NCBI RefSeq assembly: GCF_005144585.1
Contig: NZ_SSMQ01000023.1
Coordinates: 62,001 to 126,000, forward strand
Reading direction: 5' to 3'
From: Polyangium fumosum
Lineage (GTDB): Bacteria > Myxococcota_A > Polyangia > Polyangiales > Polyangiaceae
Length of the DNA: 64,000 nt
The position numbers and the translations under genes are program-made. Shown piece by piece: positions 16,631-24,803 of this stretch (positions are counted from its first letter, which is position 1; the number at the start of each line of letters is the position of its first letter). The notes beneath the pieces were generated by a model, which ran no database searches, was not told the DNA's origin, and saw nothing but the letters and a program-made list of their open reading frames with translations.

Positions 16631-18328
16631 TCAGGGCGCTCCGGCGATCTGCTCCCAGGCGTCGCATTGCGCCTTGCGCACGCCCTCGCCGCTTGAAATC
16701 GGCGAATCGAGCACGATGTGCGAGTCCTTCTGCACGTCGTATTGCGGCCAGGGCGCGGCGCCGCTGCCGTTCGGATCTCCCTTCGCGGCGAAACGCCCCC
16801 AGTAGCCCATCATTGCGTCCGAGAGCGCGACGTCCTCGGGGGCCGGCGTGAAGAGCGCGATGTCCGTCAGCGTGTGGAAGACGTAAAGCAGCTCGACCGC
16901 GTGGGCCGCCGGGTTCTCGCCTTGCGCCGTCTTCGCCCGCCGCGTGAAGAAGTACCGATAGACGGCCTCGCTCTGGTTCCCCGCGACGGCCTGCGCGATG
17001 CTCCGGTTCGGGCAGTTGAAGCGCAGATCGGAGTAGAGCGCGACGAGCGCGTCCTGGGGTGTCGGGTAATCGCCGACCGGATACGCAGCGAGGACCTGGG
17101 GCGCGAGCGGGCCGAACGATTGCGTGACCACGGTCTCGAATTGCGCGGCCGTGGACACCTCGATCGCCATCCCCTTCGCGAGCTCCTCGCCGTTCGTTCC
17201 AATCACGAGCGGCACGTGGTTGTGCTCGCCCGCGGAGAACGTCGCGAGCGTCGCCTTGGGCAGCACGTGGCCGTCGATGACGGGGCCGTACTTGGCGGCA
17301 TCCATCCCGATCGAGACGTTCCCGATCCCCACGGAGCCCGGCAGCTCCGCGAGCAGTTCCGCCGGCGTCTTGCCCCGCAGGCACACGAGTGTGTCCGCCG
17401 CGCTCCCGCAGGACGATGCAGCGACGCGCTCGCTCATCGCCGCCTCGGCGTCCTGCTTGGGCGTCGAGGTCGTGCCCCCGCTCTCGGCGAGCGCCGCGGC
17501 GAAGAGGCCCTTCGCGAGCGGCGAAGCCATGAGCGTGAGCGTGTTCAGCGCGCCGGCGGATTCGCCGAACAGGAGGACCTGCGCGGGATCCCCGCCGAAC
17601 GCGGCGATGTTCTTCTGCACCCATTGCAGCGCGGCGATCTGATCCTGCAGACCGTAATTGCCGGACGCCGAGACAGGCGACTCCGCGGCGAGCTCGGGCA
17701 AGGCGAGGAAGCCGAGCACGCCGAGGCGATAGTTGATCGTCACGACCACGGCCTTTTGCGACTCGGCGAGGTCTTGACCATTGTAGAGCGGGGCGCCGCC
17801 GGGGAGGCTCTCGCTGCTCGCGCCCTGGATGTTGCCGCCGCCGTGCACGAAGAACAGGACGGGCAGCTTCGCGCTGTCCTCCGTGACGTCGGGGGCCCAT
17901 ACGTTGAGGGAGAGGCAATCCTCCTCGCCGATGGCCGTCTTCGTTTTTTCGTCGAACTGCGGGCATTTCGCGCCGAACGAGCTCGCGTCCCGCACGCCCT
18001 CCCAGCAGGCGGCGAGCTCGGGCGGCTTCCAGCGAAGGTCACCCACGGGCGGCGCCGCATACGGAATGCCGCGGTAGACCCAGCTCGCGCCTTCCATCTT
18101 GCCGCGGACGAGGCCGCTGTCCGTGGCGACGATGCCCGGATCGGAGGGCGTCTCCACCACGCAACGCGCGGAGTCGCCGCCGCTGCCGCCGCTGCCGCCG
18201 CTTCCGCCGCCGCCGCCGCTGCCGCCGCTGCCGCTGCTGCTGCTGCTGCCGCTGCTGCTGCAGGCGAGGAGGGCCGCTGCGAGCGGGACGAGCAGCGTCA
18301 AGGCCGAACGTGGGTGACCGAGGTTCAT
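16631..18328 (-). CDS. Type-B carboxylesterase lipoprotein
   Basis: A 565-aa protein. ATG at 18328 is preceded by AAGGA. The lipobox is AAALLAC (Cys23), followed by a Ser/Gly linker of ~35 residues. The mature enzyme has Type-B esterase hallmarks: YRGIPYAAPPVGDLRW, EDCLSLNVW, the oxyanion loop HGGG and the nucleophile elbow GESAGA (Ser257) after AFGGDP. A late NPAAHAVEL His is consistent with the catalytic His. Enzymes of this fold hydrolyse carboxylic esters (para-nitrobenzyl esterase, lipase or acetylcholinesterase-like); the substrate is unknown. It is envelope-anchored. The gene is followed on the same strand by no neighbour; upstream at 16 bp lies the copper monooxygenase gene, so the two may share a transcript. 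Confidence 0.93.
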   Translation of the reverse strand: MNLGHPRSALTLLVPLAAALLACSSSGSSSSSGSGGSGGGGGSGGSGGSGGDSARCVVETPSDPGIVATDSGLVRGKMEGASWVYRGIPYAAPPVGDLRWKPPELAACWEGVRDASSFGAKCPQFDEKTKTAIGEEDCLSLNVWAPDVTEDSAKLPVLFFVHGGGNIQGASSESLPGGAPLYNGQDLAESQKAVVVTINYRLGVLGFLALPELAAESPVSASGNYGLQDQIAALQWVQKNIAAFGGDPAQVLLFGESAGALNTLTLMASPLAKGLFAAALAESGGTTSTPKQDAEAAMSERVAASSCGSAADTLVCLRGKTPAELLAELPGSVGIGNVSIGMDAAKYGPVIDGHVLPKATLATFSAGEHNHVPLVIGTNGEELAKGMAIEVSTAAQFETVVTQSFGPLAPQVLAAYPVGDYPTPQDALVALYSDLRFNCPNRSIAQAVAGNQSEAVYRYFFTRRAKTAQGENPAAHAVELLYVFHTLTDIALFTPAPEDVALSDAMMGYWGRFAAKGDPNGSGAAPWPQYDVQKDSHIVLDSPISSGEGVRKAQCDAWEQIAGAP

Positions 18329-18344
18329 CGAGGTTCCTTCTTTC

Positions 18345-19667
18345 TCAGGGCGCGGCCTGGCATTCCGAGCTGACCGCCGGCAGCCCCCAGTGCCAGTTCG
18401 GGACCTGGACACGCGGGTAATAGGCGGCGAAGACGAAGCACATCTCGCTCGACGTGTCCTCGCCGAAGGTCACGTTCGAATTGCTCGGGTTTTGCCAGAC
18501 GCAGCGCGTGGTGATGGTGTCGCCGGGGTTGATGGTGGTGCTCGTCATGTCCCAGTATTGATCGTCGAAGCTCCACGGCTCGCGGTGCGTCAGGTCGACG
18601 GCGGCTCCACTTCCCTTCTTGTGCTGGGCCGAGATGACCGTGCCGAGCTTGTGCATGTGCGGGCCGATCGCGAACGTGTTGAGCTTCGGGAAGCCCGCCG
18701 GGACCGTGAGGCTGCAGCTCAGGTCGAGGTCGCTGTGCGGCGGGATGTTGATCTTCGTCGTGCCGAACGCGAGGATGTCCGCGTCGTTCGGGCGCAGGTT
18801 CGTCGTCGTGCACAGGTCGAACCCGCTCAGATCCGTCTGGCCGTCGAGCGCCGTCAGGTTCGAGTAGTGCATTTGAATCATGTAATGGCCCGTGCCCTCG
18901 ATCGGCAGGCCCGCCTCGGGCGGCAAGACGAGCGCCTGCGCGCCCGGCGCCCACACGCTGACGAGGCGCCCGCCCCCCGAATCGCCCGCGCCGCACGGCT
19001 TCGGCGTCGTGCCGTACGCCGACGGCACCTCGTACAAGAGCATGTGATGGACGATGACGTCGTTGTCGACGGCCGGCGCGATCGTCGTGATGTGCCGCTT
19101 CGATGGCACGACGGCGTCGGCGCCGAAACACACGTACGCGTCTTGCGTGAGCTTCGGCATGGTCCACGCGGTCTTCGGCCGGAGCAAGACATCGGGCGTG
19201 CACGAGGGGCCCGATCCGCCGCCGCCCCCTGCGCCGCCCGTGCCCGAGCACGACTCGCCCGAGGCCCCGGGCGCGCCGGCCGCGATCCACGCATCGAGGA
19301 CGCCCTGCGAGGCCGGATCGAGCAAGCCCTTCGGCGGCATGGGCCGGGCCGCGTCGTGGATGCGCGTGCCCACGAGCTCGTGGACCTTTTTTGAAGGATC
19401 ACTCTGCGCGCCGATGTGGAAATCAGCCGCCGTCACGAGGGCCATCGGCGCCCCGTATTTGGGCGGGGACCCGTGGCAGATCTGGCAATTCTCGGCCACG
19501 ATCTCGGCCACGTCGCAAGGCAAGTCCGGGCCGCCGCCCATGCCGCCGTTCCCGCCGCCGCTCCCGCCTGCGCCGCCTTCGCCGCCCGGCGTCGCCGAGC
19601 CGCCGCCGCAGGCCCAAAGCAGGATCGGAATGAGGACCACGCCCGCTCGTAATCGTGTGTTCGTCAT
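18345..19667 (-). CDS. Cytochrome c-like / copper type II monooxygenase lipoprotein fusion
   Basis: A 440-aa lipoprotein: PILLWAC lipobox (Cys20) with a Gly-rich linker. An N-terminal cytochrome c-like region contains CQICH (residues 61-65) and a later M-P-P-K that could supply the axial Met. The C-terminal ~280 residues match the two-domain copper type II ascorbate-dependent monooxygenase fold (PHM/DBH family). They show VHHMLLYE, HYMIQMHYSN (His-x-x family ligands), GPHMHKLG and SSEMCFVFAAYYP, the Met ligand region. Such enzymes hydroxylate C-H bonds using two coppers. A heme domain could feed electrons in place of ascorbate; that is inference. GGAG precedes the start. It is 16 bp upstream of the carboxylesterase. 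Confidence 0.85.
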   Translation of the reverse strand: MTNTRLRAGVVLIPILLWACGGGSATPGGEGGAGGSGGGNGGMGGGPDLPCDVAEIVAENCQICHGSPPKYGAPMALVTAADFHIGAQSDPSKKVHELVGTRIHDAARPMPPKGLLDPASQGVLDAWIAAGAPGASGESCSGTGGAGGGGGSGPSCTPDVLLRPKTAWTMPKLTQDAYVCFGADAVVPSKRHITTIAPAVDNDVIVHHMLLYEVPSAYGTTPKPCGAGDSGGGRLVSVWAPGAQALVLPPEAGLPIEGTGHYMIQMHYSNLTALDGQTDLSGFDLCTTTNLRPNDADILAFGTTKINIPPHSDLDLSCSLTVPAGFPKLNTFAIGPHMHKLGTVISAQHKKGSGAAVDLTHREPWSFDDQYWDMTSTTINPGDTITTRCVWQNPSNSNVTFGEDTSSEMCFVFAAYYPRVQVPNWHWGLPAVSSECQAAP

Positions 19668-19794
19668 GAGGTGCTCCGTTCGCGAGCCCCCATGAGACAC
19701 CGGAGACGGGCCGAACGTAAAGAGCCCACGGTGACCTTCGCCGGTGTATCCTCCGGCCGCCCGGACGAGGCGCCGGGTGAAGGGTGCGAGGACG

Positions 19795-21717
19795 ATGGCG
19801 AACTTCTTCCGAGACAACGAGGACCTCCGCTTCTACGTCGAGCGCTGGATCGACTGGGAGCCCATCGCGCGCGCCACCGAGCACGACTTCCGGAGCGAAG
19901 GTGGGCCGCAGAACCTCGGCGAGGCCCTCGACCTCTACCGCGACATCCTCGACATGATCGGCACCTTCGCCGCCGAGGAGATCGCGCCGCACGCCGCGCA
20001 GATCGACCGGGAGGGCGTGCTCTTCCAGGACGGCGAGGCCTCGTTCCCGCCGCGGCTCGCGTCGATCTTCGAGAAGATCCGCAGCATGGAGCTGCACGGC
20101 CTGTGCCTGCCGCGCGAGCTCGGGGGGACGAACGCGCCGGCGATGCTCTATTTCATCGGCACGGAGCTCTTCGGCCGCGCCGACGTCTCGGTGATGGCGC
20201 ACCACGGCTTCCACGGCGGCATCGCGCTGGCGATGTTGATGTTCTCCATGCGCGAGGGCACGAGCGAGATCGATCCGGAGACGGGCCGGATCCTGAAGAC
20301 GCGCTTCCGCTCGTACATCGACGAGATCGTCCGCGGCGAGGCCTGGGGCTGCATGGATATCACCGAGCCCGACGCCGGCAGCGACATGGCGCGGCTCCGC
20401 ACGCGCGCCGAAGAGGACGCCGAAGGAAACTGGTTCGTCACAGGGCAAAAGATCTTCATCACGTCGGGCCACGGAAAATACCATTTCGTCATTGCGCGGA
20501 CCGAGGAGCCGAAGGACGAAGCCGACCCGTTCGCGGGCCTCGGCGGCCTCTCCATGTTCCTCGTCCCGACGTACGAGGATCTCCCGGACGGCACGCGAAA
20601 GCGGATCGTGACGCTCGATCGCGTCGAGGAGAAGCTCGGCCATCACGCGTCCGTGACCGCGGCGCTCTCGTTCGACCGCGCCCCCGCGCACCTCGTCGGC
20701 AAGCGTGGCGAGGGGTTTCAATACATGCTGACGATGATGAACAACGCCCGCATCGGCGTGGGGTTCGAGACCCTGGGCCTCTGCGAGGCGGCGCTCGCGA
20801 TCGCGCGCGGTTATGCGGCGGAGCGGCGATCCATGGGCAAATCCATCGATCGGCACGAGATGATCGCCGATTACCTCGACGAGATGCGCACGGACATCCA
20901 GGGCATTCGCGCGCTCGCGATGCACGGCGGCGTGCACGAGGAGCTCGCGCAAAAGAAATCGCTGCGCCTCCAGTTCGGCCGGCTCTCGGAGATCGAGCGC
21001 GCCCGGCTGGGACGCGAGATCGCACGGCACAAGCGCGAGGCGCGGCGCGTGACGCCCCTTGTCAAATACCTCGGCGCGGAGAAGTCCGTGGAGATGGCGC
21101 GGCGCGCGGTCCAGATTCACGGCGGCGTGGGGTATACGAAGGAGTATGGCGCGGAGAAGCTCCTGCGGGACGCGACCGTGATGCCCATCTATGAAGGCAC
21201 GAGCCAGATCCAGTCGCTCATGGCCATGAAGGACGCGCTCGCCGGCATCCTGAAGCGCCCGGCCGCCTTCCTGCGCCGGGGCGCCGAGGCGCGCGTGCGC
21301 AGCGTGTCGGCGCGGGATCCGCTGGAGCGCAAGCTCGCGCGCATCCAGGTGCTCTCGCACGCCGCGCAGCAGCACCTCGTCGTGCGGACGGCGGGCGACA
21401 AGCTCGGCGACGCGCTGCGCTCGCCCGTCGGGTCGTGGTCGACGAAGCTCCTCGGGAGCTGGGATCCGAAGCGCGATTTTTCTTATGCGATGCTGCACGC
21501 CGAGCGGCTCACGCGCCTGCTCGCCGACGAGGCCATCGGCGAGCTTCTGTTCAAGCAAGCCCAGAAGCACCCCGATCGGCGGGAGGTCCTCGAGCGGCAC
21601 CTCGAGCGCGCCGAGATCCGCGCGCGGCACCTCGCGGACGCCATCACGACCACCGGCGATCGCCTGCTCGCCTCGCTCTCCGGGACGGACGAGGCGACCC
21701 CCGCGGCCGCGGAATGA
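19795..21717 (+). CDS. Long-form acyl-CoA dehydrogenase
   Basis: A 640-aa flavoenzyme, longer than canonical ~380-residue acyl-CoA dehydrogenases. ACAD N-, middle- and C-domains are visible: MDITEPDAGSD (FAD/substrate loop), W-F-x-TGQKIFITSG, GFQYMLTMMNNARIGV, and QIHGGVGYTKEY. The catalytic-base motif is YEGTSQIQ, with Glu at about 467. The extra ~130 C-terminal residues are helical, as in DmdC/FadE-like long forms. It catalyses alpha,beta-dehydrogenation of acyl-CoA thioesters with electron transfer to ETF. GAGGACG precedes ATG 19795. The stop overlaps the ATG of the next gene (ATGA), so both are translated together. Confidence 0.92.
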   Translation: MANFFRDNEDLRFYVERWIDWEPIARATEHDFRSEGGPQNLGEALDLYRDILDMIGTFAAEEIAPHAAQIDREGVLFQDGEASFPPRLASIFEKIRSMELHGLCLPRELGGTNAPAMLYFIGTELFGRADVSVMAHHGFHGGIALAMLMFSMREGTSEIDPETGRILKTRFRSYIDEIVRGEAWGCMDITEPDAGSDMARLRTRAEEDAEGNWFVTGQKIFITSGHGKYHFVIARTEEPKDEADPFAGLGGLSMFLVPTYEDLPDGTRKRIVTLDRVEEKLGHHASVTAALSFDRAPAHLVGKRGEGFQYMLTMMNNARIGVGFETLGLCEAALAIARGYAAERRSMGKSIDRHEMIADYLDEMRTDIQGIRALAMHGGVHEELAQKKSLRLQFGRLSEIERARLGREIARHKREARRVTPLVKYLGAEKSVEMARRAVQIHGGVGYTKEYGAEKLLRDATVMPIYEGTSQIQSLMAMKDALAGILKRPAAFLRRGAEARVRSVSARDPLERKLARIQVLSHAAQQHLVVRTAGDKLGDALRSPVGSWSTKLLGSWDPKRDFSYAMLHAERLTRLLADEAIGELLFKQAQKHPDRREVLERHLERAEIRARHLADAITTTGDRLLASLSGTDEATPAAAE

Positions 21718-22289
21718 AGAAAAAGGCGCGCATGCTCGCGCTCGCCCTGCTCGTGATCGTCGGGCTCACGCTCTTCGCAATCGCGCTCACCCGGGCGAAC
21801 GTGAAGCTCGAAGGCCCGCACACGACACGCGTGTCGTCGGCGACGCTCGACAAATCGCTCGAAGCCGCGATCGAATTCAAGCTGCGCGAGGCGCGGCTCG
21901 CCACGGTGGAGGACGCGATCGAGCTCTCGCTCCGTTTGACCGGCGCGCGGCTGCATTTCGGGCTCGGGCACCCCACGCGGCTCTCGTTCGGGGCGGAGCC
22001 GCGCGAGGGCAACAGCATCGAGTACGCCCACCTCTTCGCGCGGATCTTCGACATGGCCGCCGCGCGCTCGAAGCTCCCGGCGCGGGCCTACGTGGTGCAC
22101 AGCGACCGCGCCGCGGTGTTCGAGAAGGTCGTGCCGCTGCCGGGGCTGCGGGATCACGACTGGGTCGTGGTCGAGGACGAGACGCCCGGCGCGAGCCGTC
22201 AATGGTTCGTCGACGCCACGTTCGAGGACGCGTGGCTCGGCTGGGACCTCACACACAACGTCAAAGGAAACGTGAAGGGCAGGCGGTAA
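21714..22289 (+). CDS. Membrane-anchored transglutaminase-like protein lacking the catalytic Cys
   Basis: A 191-aa protein. Residues 7-26 form a single N-terminal membrane anchor. The C-terminal half follows the transglutaminase/protease-core layout. NSIEYAHLFARI stands where the family has 'G-x-C-x-x-A-x-L-x-x-x-L'. PARAYVV follows, then DHDWVVVE (His148) and WFVDATF (Asp167). The nucleophile position is Ser101 rather than Cys, so the protein is either inactive or uses an altered nucleophile. It is translationally coupled (ATGA) to the acyl-CoA dehydrogenase. The function is unknown; family assignment is by motif pattern only. Confidence 0.65.
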   Translation: MKKKARMLALALLVIVGLTLFAIALTRANVKLEGPHTTRVSSATLDKSLEAAIEFKLREARLATVEDAIELSLRLTGARLHFGLGHPTRLSFGAEPREGNSIEYAHLFARIFDMAAARSKLPARAYVVHSDRAAVFEKVVPLPGLRDHDWVVVEDETPGASRQWFVDATFEDAWLGWDLTHNVKGNVKGRR

Positions 22290-22325
22290 AGGCCCGGCAG
22301 GGTGGGTCCTCCCGGCGCTCCGGGA

Positions 22326-22355
22326 TTGACGCGAACCTGGACAATCCGGTAGCGT
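22326..22355 (+). promoter_or_regulatory. Leaderless promoter of the LodA-like gene
   Basis: TTGACG (22326-22331), an 18-base spacer and TAGCGT (22350-22355), then seven bases to ATG at 22363. Confidence 0.5.
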
Positions 22356-22362
22356 CCAACGA

Positions 22363-24324
22363 ATGGTCGCCCCAGTCCTCGAATCACCCTCGCTCCTCGA
22401 CCAGCCCCCAAACACTGCGCCAACGGAAGGCGCCCTCGCTCCCCTCGTCCCCCTCGACGAGGCCGCGCTCGCCGCGGGTCCGACGAGCCGCCGCAACTTC
22501 CTCGCCGGCGGCATCGCCGCGGCCGCCACGCTCCTCGGGCGGGACGCCCTCGCCCTCGTCGGCGGCGACGACGTGCCGGTCTTCCGGATTCACCCGGCCA
22601 TCGGGATCGCCCGGGTCGGCAACGCCCCGCCGGACACCTTCTTCATCGGCCCCGAGATCCCGGGCCAGCCGCCGCTCGGCGACGCGCCCGGCACCGCCGT
22701 GCCGAACTACAAAGTCGACGGCAAGATCAAACCCCAAGCCGTTCGGTTCCGCATTTTCGAGTATCGCTGGATCAACGGCACGTTGACGCTGATCCGCGAG
22801 GTCAACCTCAGCACGCCCGGCATCCTCGATATCACCTGGACGGCGCACCTCGCCAACAAGAAGGCGTCGTTCCACAAGTTCTACGGGATGGCCGGCGAGA
22901 AAGGGCCGCCCGGGCCGCTGCGGAATGCCTCGGTCGAGGATCGACGCTCGCTCGAGATCGACTTTGGCCCGCGCTCGATCAACGGCGCCTCCGCGGGCCC
23001 CGTCCGGTTCCGCGCGGGGACGAGCGGCGATCCGAGCCAGGAGTCGTGCCCGCTCGACGTGAACGGCGAGCCCGTCATCAAATACCTCGGCCAGCTCCGC
23101 ACCGACGACGAGGGGCGGCTCATCGTCCTCGGCGGCCGGGGCCGCGCCCGCTACAACACCGCCGAGCAGCCGCCGATGCCCTCGTACGCGAACAACGACG
23201 GCTGGTTCGACGATATCTCCGACGGCCCGGTGACGGCCGTGGTCACGGTCGAGGACAGCAACGGCAGCATCCGGGAGATCCCCGTCGACGCGGGCGGCGG
23301 CGCGTGGGTGCTCGTCGCCCCGCCCGATTTCGCGCCGCACATCACGAGCGCGGTCACGCTCTACGACCTGCTCTACGACATGGCCGTGCGCGAGCTGCCC
23401 ATCCCGCTCGACAATTCGCTCTACGATCCGGGCGGGCCGCTCGCCCGGCTGCGGCAGCTCGCGTCCGATTTCCAGCCCGACGGGCCCGTGGAGTTCCCCA
23501 ACTTCTTGCCCGATTTCACCACCGAGGTCCGTTCGCTGTTCGCGCGCGGCGGCGGTTATCGCTGGGTGATCGAATCGGCGGGCGACACGTCGCACGCGCC
23601 CCTCTTCGGCCCGAACGTGGGGGATCCCGATCCGCAATACGCCGACATGCGAAAAGGCTTCTTCGGGGCCATGCGCGAGCCGAACGGGGCGCCGAACGCC
23701 AAAGGCAAAGGGACGATGCCGCTCTTGCTCGGCGACGACCCCTACAACGGCGACGCGCCCAAGTACGAGAAATGGCTGACGGTCACGCGGACGCAGTTCG
23801 GGCTCCTGCGCAACTGGGCGAACGGGCAATTCGTCCCGGGCCCCGTCGCGGTCGCGCCGGAGGGGATCACGGCGCACGGGCTCGATCGTGCCCAGCTCGA
23901 GTCCGCCTCGGGCGGCGCGTTCTTCCCAGGCATCGAGGTGGGCTGGCAAATCCGCAATGCCTCGCTCTTCATCGAACCCTTCCGGCTCGACCACCAGGCA
24001 ATGAGCGCCTACTGGGGCGAGGAGGCGCCGATCGGCCCGGGGCATTTCTCGCGTCAAATGGCGCTCCCGTGGCACGCCGATTTCACGGACTGCGCCGCCG
24101 AGGGCGCCAAGGGATGGTGGCCGTCCGTGCGGCCGGACCACGTCCTCACGGCGCCCGGATCCACGAAGCGCGAGGACTGGGCCCGGCCCACCAAGAAGTT
24201 CAAGTCCGGCAAGAAGAAGGTCCAGCACGAGGACATGGTCGACAACTGGTTCAAGTTCGGCTTCGTCGTACGGCAGCCGGACAAGACGCAGATCGAGACC
24301 GAGCGCGAACTCGAGATCCCCTGA
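22363..24324 (+). CDS. LodA/GoxA-family cysteine-tryptophylquinone oxidase
   Basis: A 653-aa protein. A twin-arginine-like signal (TSRRNFLAGG, then an Ala-rich h-region at ~42-60) is followed by VFRIHPAIGIARVGN and FFIGPE. These are diagnostic of the LodA family (lysine epsilon-oxidase, glycine oxidase). Near the C-terminus, ALPWHADFTDC (Cys577) and WWPSVRPDHV (Trp585/586) supply the Cys and Trp that are cross-linked into the CTQ cofactor. Family members oxidatively deaminate amino acids, releasing H2O2 and ammonia. The known partner flavoprotein (LodB type) needed for cofactor maturation is not adjacent. The Tat signal suggests export after folding. It is followed by a hairpin-rich repeat element. 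Confidence 0.92.
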   Translation: MVAPVLESPSLLDQPPNTAPTEGALAPLVPLDEAALAAGPTSRRNFLAGGIAAAATLLGRDALALVGGDDVPVFRIHPAIGIARVGNAPPDTFFIGPEIPGQPPLGDAPGTAVPNYKVDGKIKPQAVRFRIFEYRWINGTLTLIREVNLSTPGILDITWTAHLANKKASFHKFYGMAGEKGPPGPLRNASVEDRRSLEIDFGPRSINGASAGPVRFRAGTSGDPSQESCPLDVNGEPVIKYLGQLRTDDEGRLIVLGGRGRARYNTAEQPPMPSYANNDGWFDDISDGPVTAVVTVEDSNGSIREIPVDAGGGAWVLVAPPDFAPHITSAVTLYDLLYDMAVRELPIPLDNSLYDPGGPLARLRQLASDFQPDGPVEFPNFLPDFTTEVRSLFARGGGYRWVIESAGDTSHAPLFGPNVGDPDPQYADMRKGFFGAMREPNGAPNAKGKGTMPLLLGDDPYNGDAPKYEKWLTVTRTQFGLLRNWANGQFVPGPVAVAPEGITAHGLDRAQLESASGGAFFPGIEVGWQIRNASLFIEPFRLDHQAMSAYWGEEAPIGPGHFSRQMALPWHADFTDCAAEGAKGWWPSVRPDHVLTAPGSTKREDWARPTKKFKSGKKKVQHEDMVDNWFKFGFVVRQPDKTQIETERELEIP

Positions 24325-24370
24325 GCGCCCCTGCCCCTGCGCATGGGTCTCCTCGTGAAGCCGCCTCGCT

Positions 24371-24473
24371 GGGGCTTTGCCCCAGGCCCCAGCAGGGGCT
24401 GTCCGCCCCTGCACCCGGACCAGCCAGGGGCTGGACCCAGGCTCGATGAACTGCGCGATGCGCAGTTCATCGA
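24371..24473 (-). repeat. Four-hairpin dispersed repeat, copy A (reverse orientation)
   Basis: Plus-strand order: GGGGC-ttt-GCCCC (24371-24383), GCAGGGGC-tgtcc-GCCCCTGC (24392-24412), CCAGCC-agg-GGCTGG (24420-24434), and a 14-bp palindrome TCGATGAACTGCGC-gat-GCGCAGTTCATCGA (24443-24473). It is the mirror order of copy B. It starts 46 bp after the LodA-like stop. Confidence 0.85.
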
Positions 24474-24563
24474 ACAGGCCCGGTCAAGACCAGCAACGAC
24501 CCTGCCCACCAAGACAGCCGCGCTGCTGGTTCTGCTGGCACCCCGGCTTCTTCGTCGGCCTGT

Positions 24564-24669
24564 TTGAAAAACTGCGCGGAGCGCAGTTTTTCAACCCTGG
24601 GTCCAGCGCCTCGCTGGTCCGGGGTCGAGGGGGCGGACAGCCCCCCGCGGGGTCCGGGGCAGCGCCCCG
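24564..24669 (+). repeat. Four-hairpin dispersed repeat, copy B (forward orientation)
   Basis: Order: TTGAAAAACTGCGC-gga-GCGCAGTTTTTCAA (24564-24594), CCAGCG-cct-CGCTGG (24603-24617), GGGGGC-ggaca-GCCCCC (24629-24645), CGGGGC-agc-GCCCCG (24655-24669). Together with copy A it forms an inverted pair separated by ~90 bp. The spacer contains a weaker CCAGCA/TGCTGG pairing and no gene. Confidence 0.85.
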
Positions 24670-24803
24670 TCCGCGTGTTCGCACGCACGGCGGGGGCCAT
24701 GTGCGTTCGCCAGGGATCGCATTACGTTCGTGACTCGGGCGCTGCGTCCGGAGGAAATGGAACCGAGCGATCGGCAAACTTGGAGACGGGGGAAGGCACG
24801 TCC

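Noticed and set aside
22384-24414. Minus-strand 676-residue frame over the LodA-like gene
   Set aside because: Antisense shadow; the plus strand has a Tat-like signal and LodA motifs.
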